Below are positions 17,089 to 26,389 of a DNA stretch of 64,000 bases, piece after piece. The DNA lies in assembly GCA_963925495.1 (NCBI GenBank), contig CAWUST010000006.1, forward strand, positions 78,958 to 142,957, written 5' to 3'. Source of the stretch: UBA2108 sp963925495 (GTDB lineage Bacteria > Bacteroidota > Bacteroidia > Flavobacteriales_G > Salibacteraceae). Each line of letters starts with the position of its first letter. Position 1 is the stretch's first letter. The notes beneath the pieces are model-generated. The model was not told where the DNA came from and searched no databases. It worked only from the letters and a program-made list of their open reading frames with translations. The translations under genes and the position numbers were made by a program.

Positions 17089-18699
17089 ATGAAGAAATGT
17101 TTTAATCTTTTTCTGCAATTTAGAATTGCATTTAGTGCTTTCTTGTTGATTTCTTCAATTATGAATCAATCGGCAAGTGCTCAAAACATAGCTAACCTGG
17201 AAGTTGTTCTAAAAACAACTTTTGAGAAAAACCCCAACGTTCGTATTAGTTCCTTGAGTATAGACTTTCAGCAGGGCAGGATATTGCAGGCACAAGGACA
17301 ATTCAATCCTAGTTTGAATTTTGGGATTAACAAAAGCTTTAATTTATCACCAACTACCAAAGCTCAGCGTGAAGGGTTACTTGGGTTTAGTCAAAATGAG
17401 TCGTTTAAAAGTGATCTTTTGGATTATGAATTATCTCTAACTAAAAGATTTCAGACTGGGACTCTAATAAAATCAAGTCTAGAGTTTACCAATTTTGGGC
17501 GTAATGCTTTATATGATGACTTGTCAACAGCTGGTTTAGGTGAATTTATGACAAATAGAGGAAGATTGTTTTTTGATGTGACTCAACCTTTGCTGCAAGG
17601 AAGAGGAAAGAAATTCTATTCAGCTACTTTAGATGTAGAAAAACTCAGACTGAATCAAGCTCAATTGAACTATGCATTCGATGTAAGTAGCCAAACGTAT
17701 TTGGTAATTCTGAATTACCTTAGCGTTGTTTCCGCTAGAAGAGAATTAGAAATTCAAATATCTATTGAAACAAATTATGCTGAATTTGAGGAACAACTGA
17801 GAATGTTGTCTGAAAAAGATGTAATACCAAAAGCTGAATTGACATTTATTAATGCGAATCTAGCTCGACAACATGTAACAGTTCTGAGCTCCAGATCATC
17901 TTATTTATCAGCTAAAAATCGGCTTTTAGAATCGATGGGCCTTCCAAGTTCTGATATTTCGAAATACGACTTTGAATCCATGCAATATGGCTTGGATTCT
18001 TTGCAGGAAGAAATTGAAGATGGGTATTTGGCTCATTGGTTGGAAAAGGCTTCGACTACTCGGAGAGATTATCTTGCCGCTCAGAAAAACGTATCCATTA
18101 AAAAAAGAGAAATTGAGTATGCGGAAAATAAAAATCAGGCAAGATTAGATTTTACTGCAGGTGTTGGATATAATGGAATTTATGAGTCTAATTCTTTTGA
18201 GCAATACGTTTCGCCATTCTATTCAAATATTCCTGGTTTGAGTTACAGGGCAGGCTTGGTTTTTCAATGGTCAATGGGGATGATGTCAACTAAAGGAGCA
18301 TACGCCTCAGCATTGGCGGAAAAGCAAACATCTGAACAAACAGTTAAAAGTATAGAGCTGAACATTCAGCAACAGTTATCTTCTCAGTATAACAATATTA
18401 TTTACTATAACGAAGCTGTAAAACAAGGACAGCTTTCTGTGGATTTTAACTTAAAGGCACGTACAAATGAATATCTGAAATTGCAATTAGGGACTTCAGC
18501 TGTAGTGAACCTAGTTCAGGTGCAAAATAATTATGCAATCTCTCAAACATCACTGAATCGGTTGCAGTTTGCTTTAAACTCGTCAGTTATCAGATTTAGA
18601 TTTGAGTCAGGTAATTTGATAGAAATCTCGGAGTTAAACGAAGTAGTTGTAGATGTTGACGAATTATTCTCGTTACCTAAAATAAAAGTATCAGAATGA
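17089..18699 (+). CDS. TolC-family outer membrane efflux protein
   Basis: 536 residues. An N-terminal signal sequence (about residues 1-32, ending SASAQ) is followed by two OEP-type repeats of long helices with interspersed beta strands (for example LYDDLSTAGLGEFMTNRGR in the first). Length and helix pattern match TolC-type trimeric channels that carry substrate across the outer membrane. It is the first gene of the export operon, overlapping the HlyD-like gene by 4 nt (ATGA), so it is almost certainly the dedicated outer-membrane exit for the ABC transporters downstream. The inverted repeat just before its ATG is the probable control point. Confidence 0.86.
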   Translation: MKKCFNLFLQFRIAFSAFLLISSIMNQSASAQNIANLEVVLKTTFEKNPNVRISSLSIDFQQGRILQAQGQFNPSLNFGINKSFNLSPTTKAQREGLLGFSQNESFKSDLLDYELSLTKRFQTGTLIKSSLEFTNFGRNALYDDLSTAGLGEFMTNRGRLFFDVTQPLLQGRGKKFYSATLDVEKLRLNQAQLNYAFDVSSQTYLVILNYLSVVSARRELEIQISIETNYAEFEEQLRMLSEKDVIPKAELTFINANLARQHVTVLSSRSSYLSAKNRLLESMGLPSSDISKYDFESMQYGLDSLQEEIEDGYLAHWLEKASTTRRDYLAAQKNVSIKKREIEYAENKNQARLDFTAGVGYNGIYESNSFEQYVSPFYSNIPGLSYRAGLVFQWSMGMMSTKGAYASALAEKQTSEQTVKSIELNIQQQLSSQYNNIIYYNEAVKQGQLSVDFNLKARTNEYLKLQLGTSAVVNLVQVQNNYAISQTSLNRLQFALNSSVIRFRFESGNLIEISELNEVVVDVDELFSLPKIKVSE

Positions 18700-19934
18700 A
18701 AGATAACTTATTTCGAAAAGATGCAATTGACAAATTGCAATCGCCTGACAGGCTGAATGAAATGGTTCGAATAATTTCACCAAACAATTGGATTGCTGTA
18801 CTGTCTATTGCAGTATTGTTTGTTTTTATTGTAATCTGGAGTGTGCTAGGTCGGCTACCAATTAATGTTCAAGGAAATGGAATCCTTCTCAAATCGGGTG
18901 GGGTTATGGAGGTTCCTGCAATAGCAAACGGTCAGGTTTCAGAACTAATAATTAAGCCAGGAATGATAGTTCAAAAAGGGGAGATATTGGCAAAAGTTGC
19001 TCAACCAGAGCTGCAGCTAAAAATTGAACACATGGAACAGCAGTTGTTTCATTTAAAAAGTAAATACAAGACAATAAAAGGATTTGATGAACGTGATCTT
19101 GAATTAAAAAAAGAGCTGTTAAAAAAGAATGCGGAAAATAAAATGAAACGAATAGAGAAAAATATTGAACGTATTTCGTTTGTTGAAACGCAAATTAAAG
19201 CAAGAGAAGAACTGTTGGATAAGGGTTTGATTACAACAGAAACTTTGAATCAAACTAAAATAATGAAGTTTGAGTTGGAACAACAAAATTTGGTCCTTGC
19301 AAATGAATTGGAGGAGTTGCAACTGTCAATTTTTGAAATGTCTAAAGAAATTGAAATTGAACTAAATAATTTGGACGGACAAATAATTGCTTTAGAAGGA
19401 GAATTAGGTGAATTGCAAGCTCGTTATCAACTTAATTCTGAAATCAAGAGTCCTTATACTGGAAAGGTAGTTGAACTAATGGTTAATGCAGGAAGTATTG
19501 TTTCTCCGGGAAGCTTTCTTTTAAGTATGGAGCGAGATGATCTTAATGAGGAAATAGAAGCTATCGTTTACGTAAGCCCTCGTGAAGGAAAGAAAGTAAA
19601 AGTTGGCATGGATGTTAATATATCTCCCTCAACTGTTGAAGTTGAAAAGTTTGGCTATATCAAAGGAAAGGTTATTCAGGTTTCTGATTATCCTGCCACA
19701 TTTGAAGGAATGTTGAATACACTTCAGAATAAACAATTGGTAGAATCCTTCTTTAATGGAATGCCTCCTATTGCAGTTCGTGTAGGTTTAAAAACCAGTA
19801 GTAATATTTCTGGCTATGAATGGACATCGGGAGAAGGTCCAGATGTAGAAATTAAGTCTGGAACATTGTGTAATTCAAAAATAGTTGTTCAGAATAAGCG
19901 TCCTATAAGTCTAGTCTTACCTGTTGTTGATTAG
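18696..19934 (+). CDS. HlyD-like membrane fusion protein (NHLM-type secretion adaptor)
   Basis: 412 residues. The N-terminal cytoplasmic segment and one membrane helix (about 32-52, IAVLSIAVLFVFIVIWSVLG) are followed by a lipoyl half-motif (VPAIANGQVSELIIKPGMIV), a long coiled-coil hairpin (about 108-240), the second lipoyl half (SPYTGKVVELMVNAGSIV) and a C-terminal beta-barrel domain. Such adaptors bridge an inner-membrane ABC transporter to TolC. The start is fixed by the ATGA overlap with the tolC-like gene; the C39-ABC gene begins 9 nt downstream. Together they form a type I secretion envelope for a small peptide. Confidence 0.86.
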   Translation: MKDNLFRKDAIDKLQSPDRLNEMVRIISPNNWIAVLSIAVLFVFIVIWSVLGRLPINVQGNGILLKSGGVMEVPAIANGQVSELIIKPGMIVQKGEILAKVAQPELQLKIEHMEQQLFHLKSKYKTIKGFDERDLELKKELLKKNAENKMKRIEKNIERISFVETQIKAREELLDKGLITTETLNQTKIMKFELEQQNLVLANELEELQLSIFEMSKEIEIELNNLDGQIIALEGELGELQARYQLNSEIKSPYTGKVVELMVNAGSIVSPGSFLLSMERDDLNEEIEAIVYVSPREGKKVKVGMDVNISPSTVEVEKFGYIKGKVIQVSDYPATFEGMLNTLQNKQLVESFFNGMPPIAVRVGLKTSSNISGYEWTSGEGPDVEIKSGTLCNSKIVVQNKRPISLVLPVVD

Positions 19935-19943
19935 CATATTGCC

Positions 19944-22148
19944 ATGACGAATAAGCCATCAAAAGAAGAAAAGTTAATTTGGAATTCATCCAAACCTAGG
20001 ACGAAGACTGCTTCCGTTATACAACTTGAAGCCGTTGAGTGCGGAGCAGCAAGTCTGAAAATGGTGCTAGCTTACTTTGGTAGGTTCCAAACACTGGAAA
20101 AGTTAAGAGAAGATGCAGGAGTAAATCGTGATGGAAGTAAGGCAATCAATATTTTAAAAGCTGCCAGAAAACATGGAATGGAATGCAAGGGACTTAAAGT
20201 TGATGACTTAAGTGATCTCCTCGATATGAATTTTCCATTAATAATTCACTGGAATTTCAATCACTTTGTGGTTTTAGAAGGAATAAAAAATGGTCGGTTT
20301 CACCTTAATGACCCTGCTATCGGTCACAGATCATTATCTTTTGATGAATTCAATGGGGCTTTTACCGGGATTGCATTAGAGTTTAAAAAAGGCCCTGACT
20401 TTGAGAAATCAGGAATTGAAGGGGGTTTAATTAGCGGATTAAAACTTCGCCTAAAAGGATACGAGAATACAATCACATACTTGTTCACGGTAGGATTGTT
20501 ATTGGTTATTCCTGGATTAGTAATTCCGATTTTTTCGCGAGTATTTGTTGATGAAATATTGATAGGAAAAGCAGACGATTGGTTATGGCCTTTGGTAGCA
20601 GGAATGCTCTTGACTGCTGCTTTACGGGCAGTTTTACAACATTTAAAGCTTAGCGTATTATTAAAGGCTAAAAATAAACTCGAAGTAGTTACTTCGGCGC
20701 AATATTTCTGGCATTTACTTAAACTGCCTATCCAGTTCTTCCACCAACGAAACAAAGGTGAAATGGCTAGTAGAGTTGGGATAAATCGTAAAATAGCGGC
20801 TTTGATTACAGGTCAATTAGCAAAAAATTTATTGGATCTTGTTGTCATCGTTTTTTACTTTATTCTAATGCTTCAATATGATGTTCTGCTTTCAGTCATT
20901 ACGATTGTTTTTGCAGCATTAAATATCGCAGCCTTAAAGTTGATAGGCCATGTAAGAATTGAAAAGTATTTCAGCTTGTCTGTTTCTTCTGGTAAATTAT
21001 ACGGAACAACTTTAGGAGGGATAAAGTCAATCGAAACCCTCAAAGCTATGGGTCGAGAAAATGATTTCTTCGTAAAGTGGAGCGGAAATTTTACCAAAGT
21101 TTTTAATCAAACAATTGATCTTCGTTTATTCGAGATAAAATTTGGTTTGTTGCCAAGATCACTTAGTATTTTACAAGGCTCAATCATTCTGACCATTGGT
21201 GCTTGGAAAATAATGAATGGTGAAATAACAGTAGGTATGCTGGTTGCTTTTCAAAGCCTCGTGGTGAGCTTCTCTGGGCCTATTCAGAGTTTATTGAGAC
21301 TCGGAAGTACCCTGCAGAAAATGGAAGGGGACATGAATCGTATTGATGATGTTATGCGCTCAGAGCCCGATCCTCAAGTTAAACGTTCGGTTCAGATTAC
21401 AGAGGAGAATCTTGATGTTGTGTCCAAAAAATTAGAAGGGTATGTTGAGTTTAAAAATTTGACTTTTGGTTATAGTAAAGTCGCGCCACCGTTAATTGAA
21501 AATTTCTCATTAAAAGTAAATCCCGGTGAACGTATAGCATTAGTAGGAGGTTCAGGAAGCGGAAAATCGACACTTGCCAAACTTATGATTGGATTTTATG
21601 AGCCTTGGGAAGGTGAGATATTATTTGATGGCAAACCTCGAGCTCAAATTCCTAGACAGGTTATAAATAATTCTATGTCAATGGTTTCGCAGGATGTGTT
21701 TTTGTTCGAAGGCCCAGTTAGGGATGTCGTAAACTTATGGGATAGAAGTATAACTGATCAACAACTAATAAATGCATGTAAAGATGCCGCTATTCATGAC
21801 ATCATTAGTACAAAAACTGGTGGATATGATTTTATGGTTGGCGAGGGTGGTAAAAATTTTAGTGGAGGTCAACGTCAGCGCATAGAAATCGCAAGGTCTT
21901 TAGTGAACAACCCATCGATACTTATTCTTGATGAAGCTACAAGCGCATTAGACCCTACTACAGAACTTGAAATCGACACTAACATAAAAAAGAGAAAGTG
22001 TACAGTAGTAGTTGTTGCTCATCGACTTAGTACTATTAGAGATAGCGATGAAATCATTGTACTGGACCAAGGGAGAATAGTGGAAAGAGGAACTCACGAA
22101 GAGTTACTTAAAATGCAAGGGAAATATTCACATTTAATTAAAACTTAG
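19944..22148 (+). CDS. Peptidase-containing ABC transporter (C39 peptidase, permease, ATPase)
   Basis: 734 residues in three parts. Residues about 20-150 are a C39 cysteine protease with an apparently intact triad: C33 (VECGAASL), H107 (NHFVVLEG) and D123 (LNDPAIG). Residues about 165-460 hold the membrane helices. Residues about 495-734 are the ATPase, with Walker A GGSGSGKST (near 535), signature FSGGQRQR, Walker B ILILDEATSALD and H-loop AHRLST. C39 transporters cut leaders after Gly-Gly and export the mature peptide. Length and layout resemble the peptidase-type subunit of NHLP/NHLM bacteriocin export systems. The obvious substrate is the Gly-Gly precursor at 16602. Confidence 0.92.
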   Translation: MTNKPSKEEKLIWNSSKPRTKTASVIQLEAVECGAASLKMVLAYFGRFQTLEKLREDAGVNRDGSKAINILKAARKHGMECKGLKVDDLSDLLDMNFPLIIHWNFNHFVVLEGIKNGRFHLNDPAIGHRSLSFDEFNGAFTGIALEFKKGPDFEKSGIEGGLISGLKLRLKGYENTITYLFTVGLLLVIPGLVIPIFSRVFVDEILIGKADDWLWPLVAGMLLTAALRAVLQHLKLSVLLKAKNKLEVVTSAQYFWHLLKLPIQFFHQRNKGEMASRVGINRKIAALITGQLAKNLLDLVVIVFYFILMLQYDVLLSVITIVFAALNIAALKLIGHVRIEKYFSLSVSSGKLYGTTLGGIKSIETLKAMGRENDFFVKWSGNFTKVFNQTIDLRLFEIKFGLLPRSLSILQGSIILTIGAWKIMNGEITVGMLVAFQSLVVSFSGPIQSLLRLGSTLQKMEGDMNRIDDVMRSEPDPQVKRSVQITEENLDVVSKKLEGYVEFKNLTFGYSKVAPPLIENFSLKVNPGERIALVGGSGSGKSTLAKLMIGFYEPWEGEILFDGKPRAQIPRQVINNSMSMVSQDVFLFEGPVRDVVNLWDRSITDQQLINACKDAAIHDIISTKTGGYDFMVGEGGKNFSGGQRQRIEIARSLVNNPSILILDEATSALDPTTELEIDTNIKKRKCTVVVVAHRLSTIRDSDEIIVLDQGRIVERGTHEELLKMQGKYSHLIKT

Positions 22149-22152
22149 AAGT

Positions 22153-25056
22153 TTGGATAATCAATCCTTAATAAAAGAACTCAAGCGAAGAGGTCAAGAA
22201 AGAATTCAATCAGTGATTGACCCTTTTCTTTCTGTTGACCCTTCAAAAGTTCACTTTGTACTCCAAGGTTCTGTCAATCTTTCTACATCAAAAGTTGTTG
22301 AAGAAGACGCCTATGGTCGATTAGATAACTTCATACAAATTCCCGAAGGTGAGTTGATATTCGGCACTGCGATAGATTACGATAATAACTTATCTTTTTT
22401 AGTGGATGTGGAGATTGAGTCTACTTTTATAGATATTGATATTCAATATATTAGAGAGCTTGCAAATTCAGTAGAATTTGGCCCAACGATTATTACTCTT
22501 ATCGAAACCTGGATTAATCGACTCTATGCAGGTGTTGCTGATGATACAAGCGTCAATATCCCTATTATTCATGATTTCTTAAGTTTTAATACTTCCTATT
22601 GTGATCCTGAAAATTCAGTCGCTGGGAACAGGGAATTGACTTGGGTATTGTTTCATGAAATTGGAGAATGTAAATTTAATAGGCACCTAGAAGTAAATAT
22701 AGATAATGTGATTTTCCCAGTTGGGACACGTTCATATTTGGTTTTTGAAGGTGGAGTGAAATTGACAACCCATCGAACCGCTGATATTATTTCTAGAGAT
22801 GAAATGTGGAATGGACTTTTAGAGTTAGGTCAAGTTGTCTTTAGAAGTGACGCACATGAAATTTTATTCAGAGAGGCTCAAGAAACAAGTAGACTAATTG
22901 AAAAGTATCAATTAGAATCCGACGATTTTTCCGAATCTTTAAAATCCTTTTCTCAAGTTTTTCAGAAAGATAAAGGACTACAAGTAGATTTTGATTCTCA
23001 TGATGACCTGTTTAACGCAGTTTCAATGGTCATGAAGTATGAAGAGATTAAAGTGTCTTTTCCAAAAGGGTTTTCTCAAAATGAAGATTTTTTATCTGAA
23101 ATATGTCGCTATAACGGTATTCGTTATCGTGAAATTCTCTTGGAGCCAAATTGGTTTGAGAGAAATACAGAAGATGCATTTTTAGCCTTCATAAACAATG
23201 GGCAAGAGGATCCCCTTGCAGTTATTCCTCATAAAGGAAAATTGTCATTTGTTAATACCAAAACCCAAGAAATAGTAGAAGTAGACAAGGATAATGTGGG
23301 GTTGTTTAAACAAGAGGCCTATGTTTTTTATAGACCATTTCCTGCAGATCGACCAATTAAAATAAAGGACATTGTTGTGTTCACACTTGAAAAGAACAAA
23401 AAAGATTTAATCCGAGTCTTTGTCATGGGGTTTATTAGTAGCTTATTTATGCTATTGTTTCCAATCTTAACGGCTCAAATTTTTGATTTTGTTATTCCAA
23501 GCGCAGATAAAGGGCAATTGTTAAACATTGCCTTCGCATTAATTGCTATTTCCTTTGGAACGATTGGATTTGAGTTGGTGAAACAATTTGCTTTAATGCG
23601 CGCTGAGAACAGATTAGATTATAAGGCTCAATCTGCACTTTGGGATCGCTTGCTAAACCTTCCAAGTGATTTCTTTTCAAATTATAGCACAGGAGACATG
23701 GCTTCAAGGTCCATGGGAATTAATCAAATGAAATCTATTATTTCGGGTGCAGCGATTACATCAGTCCTAGCTTTAGCTTTTTCAATTTTAAATTTAGGCC
23801 TTTTACTATACTATAGTGCCTCACTGGCAGGCTTAGCGATTGCATTTAGTCTAGTCCAAATTACGATTATAAGCTTATTTGCTCGACTTCAATTGAAGTT
23901 GCAGGCGAAGCTTATGAAAGAAGGTGGGAAATTGGAAGGTGTTGCTTTTCAAGTTCTAAATGGAATTTCACAATTTAGAGCGAGTGGTTCGGAGTCTAGA
24001 GCGTTCCTGTTCTGGTTTAAGGCTTTTATGAAAGCAAAGACAACGGCGATTGGACTGGCCAAGTTGCAAAATGCACAAGCAATACTTAATTCCGTATTAG
24101 GTATTTTATCAAGCGTGTTTCTTTTTGTGATTGTTAAAACAACAACTAATGATTTAACAACTGGACAGTTTTTTGCTTTTCTTGCTGCTTACGGGGCATT
24201 TGTAGGTGCTATTATTGGATTAAGCTCTTCTCTTGTTCAAATCCTCAAACTTCCTGTTATTTACGATAGGCTAAGACCAATTTTAGAGACGCTTCCGGAA
24301 TGCGAAACATTGAAGGAAGCACCTACAAAATTCACAGGTTCTATCGAAATGAACAATATCAATTTTAGATATAAGGATGGTGCCCCATTGATTATAAAAG
24401 ATTTAAGTATCTCAATAAAGAGCGGCGAGTATATTGCATTAGTAGGGCCATCTGGTTCAGGAAAATCTACACTTATACGGTTATTACTTGGATTTAATAA
24501 GTCTGAAGCAGGCTCTATTTATTTTGACAAGCAGGACATGGAAAATTACGATCCGAAAATGCTGCGTCGTCAAATGGGCGTAGTGCTTCAAGATGGTGAT
24601 TTAATGTCTGGAGATATCTACACAAACATTGTTGGTTCATCTACTCAATTAACTAGAAATGACGCATGGGCAGCAGCGAGAGCAGCGGCATTTGATAAAG
24701 ACATTTTAAATATGCCAATGGGAATGCATACTATCGTTAATGAAGATGGTGGTACTCTTTCTGGTGGGCAAAAACAACGATTAATGATTGCGCGTGCTTT
24801 GGTGCATAATCCTAAGATATTAATTTTTGATGAAGCTACTAGTGCATTGGATAATGAAACACAGGCTATAGTTACTGCAAGTTTGGATAATCTTAATGTA
24901 ACAAGAATCGTTATTGCACACAGATTGTCTACAATTATTAATGCTGATAAAATTTACTATTTGGAAGGTGGTGAGTTAATTGAAAGTGGCTCTTTTGATG
25001 AATTAATGGAAATAAAGGGTCAATTCCATAAGCTAGCTGAACGTCAAATTGAGTAA
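22153..25056 (+). CDS. NHLM-like ABC transporter permease/ATPase with long N-terminal domain
   Basis: 967 residues. Translation probably starts at TTG 22153, 4 nt after the C39 gene; no better ATG lies nearby. Residues 1 to about 400 form a soluble region that lacks the C39 cysteine motif and includes a beta-rich first part (segment KVHFVLQGSVNLSTSKVV). Residues about 415-720 contain six predicted membrane helices. The ATPase carries Walker A GPSGSGKST (near 763), signature LSGGQKQR, Walker B ILIFDEATSALD and H-loop AHRLST. Known NHLM-type systems pair such a protein with a C39 transporter and an HlyD adaptor, as here, possibly as a heteromeric exporter. What the N-terminal domain recognises is unknown. 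Confidence 0.87.
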   Translation: MDNQSLIKELKRRGQERIQSVIDPFLSVDPSKVHFVLQGSVNLSTSKVVEEDAYGRLDNFIQIPEGELIFGTAIDYDNNLSFLVDVEIESTFIDIDIQYIRELANSVEFGPTIITLIETWINRLYAGVADDTSVNIPIIHDFLSFNTSYCDPENSVAGNRELTWVLFHEIGECKFNRHLEVNIDNVIFPVGTRSYLVFEGGVKLTTHRTADIISRDEMWNGLLELGQVVFRSDAHEILFREAQETSRLIEKYQLESDDFSESLKSFSQVFQKDKGLQVDFDSHDDLFNAVSMVMKYEEIKVSFPKGFSQNEDFLSEICRYNGIRYREILLEPNWFERNTEDAFLAFINNGQEDPLAVIPHKGKLSFVNTKTQEIVEVDKDNVGLFKQEAYVFYRPFPADRPIKIKDIVVFTLEKNKKDLIRVFVMGFISSLFMLLFPILTAQIFDFVIPSADKGQLLNIAFALIAISFGTIGFELVKQFALMRAENRLDYKAQSALWDRLLNLPSDFFSNYSTGDMASRSMGINQMKSIISGAAITSVLALAFSILNLGLLLYYSASLAGLAIAFSLVQITIISLFARLQLKLQAKLMKEGGKLEGVAFQVLNGISQFRASGSESRAFLFWFKAFMKAKTTAIGLAKLQNAQAILNSVLGILSSVFLFVIVKTTTNDLTTGQFFAFLAAYGAFVGAIIGLSSSLVQILKLPVIYDRLRPILETLPECETLKEAPTKFTGSIEMNNINFRYKDGAPLIIKDLSISIKSGEYIALVGPSGSGKSTLIRLLLGFNKSEAGSIYFDKQDMENYDPKMLRRQMGVVLQDGDLMSGDIYTNIVGSSTQLTRNDAWAAARAAAFDKDILNMPMGMHTIVNEDGGTLSGGQKQRLMIARALVHNPKILIFDEATSALDNETQAIVTASLDNLNVTRIVIAHRLSTIINADKIYYLEGGELIESGSFDELMEIKGQFHKLAERQIE

Positions 25057-25510
25057 CAGTGATTCTAACCTCTGAACGTTGAAAAAAATGATGTTTATTT
25101 TAACTTTTAACTTAAAGAACAATTTCTGACATCGCAATCTTGATTTCTAATTCAACAAATCAGTGTTTTTTGCGCTTCATAACTGGTTGAAAACCTGATT
25201 TTTCGTCCAACTATTCGTAGGTTTTAAAGTTGATTGAAATAATTCCATTTTCATTTCTACAGAATGATATTTATTTCATAATACATAGTTGATAATCATA
25301 ACTAGTGTATCTTGCTTGGTCAAAAAACTTGAGGTGTATTTTTATGTAATTACCAGAAAATCAGTTTTTTCTCCTAAAAAATCATGGTTAATTTTTTTGA
25401 TGGAAAATAGTTTCTAAAGGGGTTATTTTAAAGGGATAAAAAACTTACATTTGCCGGCTCTAAAAAAGAATGGGTAAATATTGCCCGAATAATATAATAT
25501 TTAGAACTAT
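25057..25510 (+). other. Intergenic region between the export island and rpsL
   Basis: 454 nt without a convincing gene. I see no strong terminator for the export operon; only weak stems such as GGTT-GAA-AACC near 25191. The last 70 nt hold the probable rpsL promoter (TACATTTG at 25446) and a short leader with a GGG/CCC dyad near 25480. Confidence 0.6.
25446..25453 (+). promoter_or_regulatory. -7 element of the str-S10-spc-alpha operon
   Basis: TACATTTG is an exact TAnnTTTG match, 58 nt before the rpsL ATG; the -33 region (near 25422) is poor. The same octamer precedes trxB (62700). Confidence 0.6.
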
Positions 25511-25885
25511 ATGCCTACTATACAGCAGTTAGTTAGAAAAGGACGAAAGAGCAAGATTAAGACAAGTAAATCCGCTGCTCTTAATGCATGCCCACAAAGA
25601 CGTGGCGTGTGTGTACGTGTGTACACTACTACTCCAAAAAAACCAAACTCTGCAATGAGAAAAGTTGCAAGGGTTAGATTGTCAAACGGAAACGAAGTGA
25701 ATAGTTATATAGGTGGGGAAGGTCATAACCTTCAAGAGCACTCTATTGTACTTGTTCGTGGAGGAAGGGTGAAAGATTTGCCTGGAGTTAGGTATCACGT
25801 TGTTCGTGGCGCTTTAGATACTGCAGGTGTTGAAGGTCGAACTCAAAGAAGGTCTAAGTACGGAACTAAAAGGCCTAAAAAATAA
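25511..25885 (+). CDS. rpsL: 30S ribosomal protein S12
   Basis: 124 residues, normal length. It sits at the decoding centre of the small subunit. The TPKKPNSA segment (K43-K44) and the GGRVKDLPGVRYH loop are wild-type at the lysines that mutate in streptomycin-resistant strains, so no resistance allele is visible. It is the first gene of the contiguous ribosomal cluster, 15 nt before rpsG, with its own promoter-like element at 25446. rpoBC are not upstream, unlike the E. coli str region, where they precede rpsL. Confidence 0.98.
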   Translation: MPTIQQLVRKGRKSKIKTSKSAALNACPQRRGVCVRVYTTTPKKPNSAMRKVARVRLSNGNEVNSYIGGEGHNLQEHSIVLVRGGRVKDLPGVRYHVVRGALDTAGVEGRTQRRSKYGTKRPKK

Positions 25886-25900
25886 TTTGGAGATAGTAAA

Positions 25901-26368
25901 ATGAGAAAGTCAAAAGCTAGAGGGCATGAAATTGCTCCAGATCCGGTATATAACGACGTAATGGTTACCACTTTTGTGAATAATCTTATGTTAGATGGAA
26001 AGAAGAATACGGCATTTAAAATATTCTATACTGCATTAGAACAGGTTGCTAAAAAAACGGAAGAAGATGGTTTGGAAGTATGGAAAAAGGCAGTTATTAA
26101 TGTTACTCCTCAAGTAGAGGTGAGAAGTAGAAGAGTTGGTGGTGCAACATTTCAAATTCCACAAGAAATTAGAAACAGCCGAAAATTATCTCAGGCAATG
26201 AAATGGATGATTTCTTTTGCAAGAAAAAGAAACGGACGTTCTATGGCAGAGAAGTTAGCAGATGAAATTGTTGCAGCTTCAAGAGAAGAAGGTGGCTCTT
26301 ATAAAAAGAGAGAAGACACACATAGAATGGCTGATGCAAATAAGGCGTTTTCACATTTTAGATTTTAA
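25901..26368 (+). CDS. rpsG: 30S ribosomal protein S7
   Basis: 155 residues. It initiates assembly of the 16S rRNA 3' (head) domain and lines the E site. The signature stretch GGATFQIPQEI and the basic RSRRVGG segment are present. Gaps of 15 nt to rpsL and 21 nt to fusA indicate a single transcript. In other bacteria S7 represses the str operon by binding its mRNA; I see no obvious S7-site mimic in the 15-nt gap here. Confidence 0.98.
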   Translation: MRKSKARGHEIAPDPVYNDVMVTTFVNNLMLDGKKNTAFKIFYTALEQVAKKTEEDGLEVWKKAVINVTPQVEVRSRRVGGATFQIPQEIRNSRKLSQAMKWMISFARKRNGRSMAEKLADEIVAASREEGGSYKKREDTHRMADANKAFSHFRF

Positions 26369-26389
26369 TAAAAGTTTATAAGATTTAAA

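Noticed and set aside
25057..25445. A missing tRNA, small RNA or tuf gene in the long gap before rpsL
   Set aside because: No cloverleaf, no CCA-type end and no EF-Tu motif could be found; the gap is AT-rich and without a convincing hairpin-T signal.
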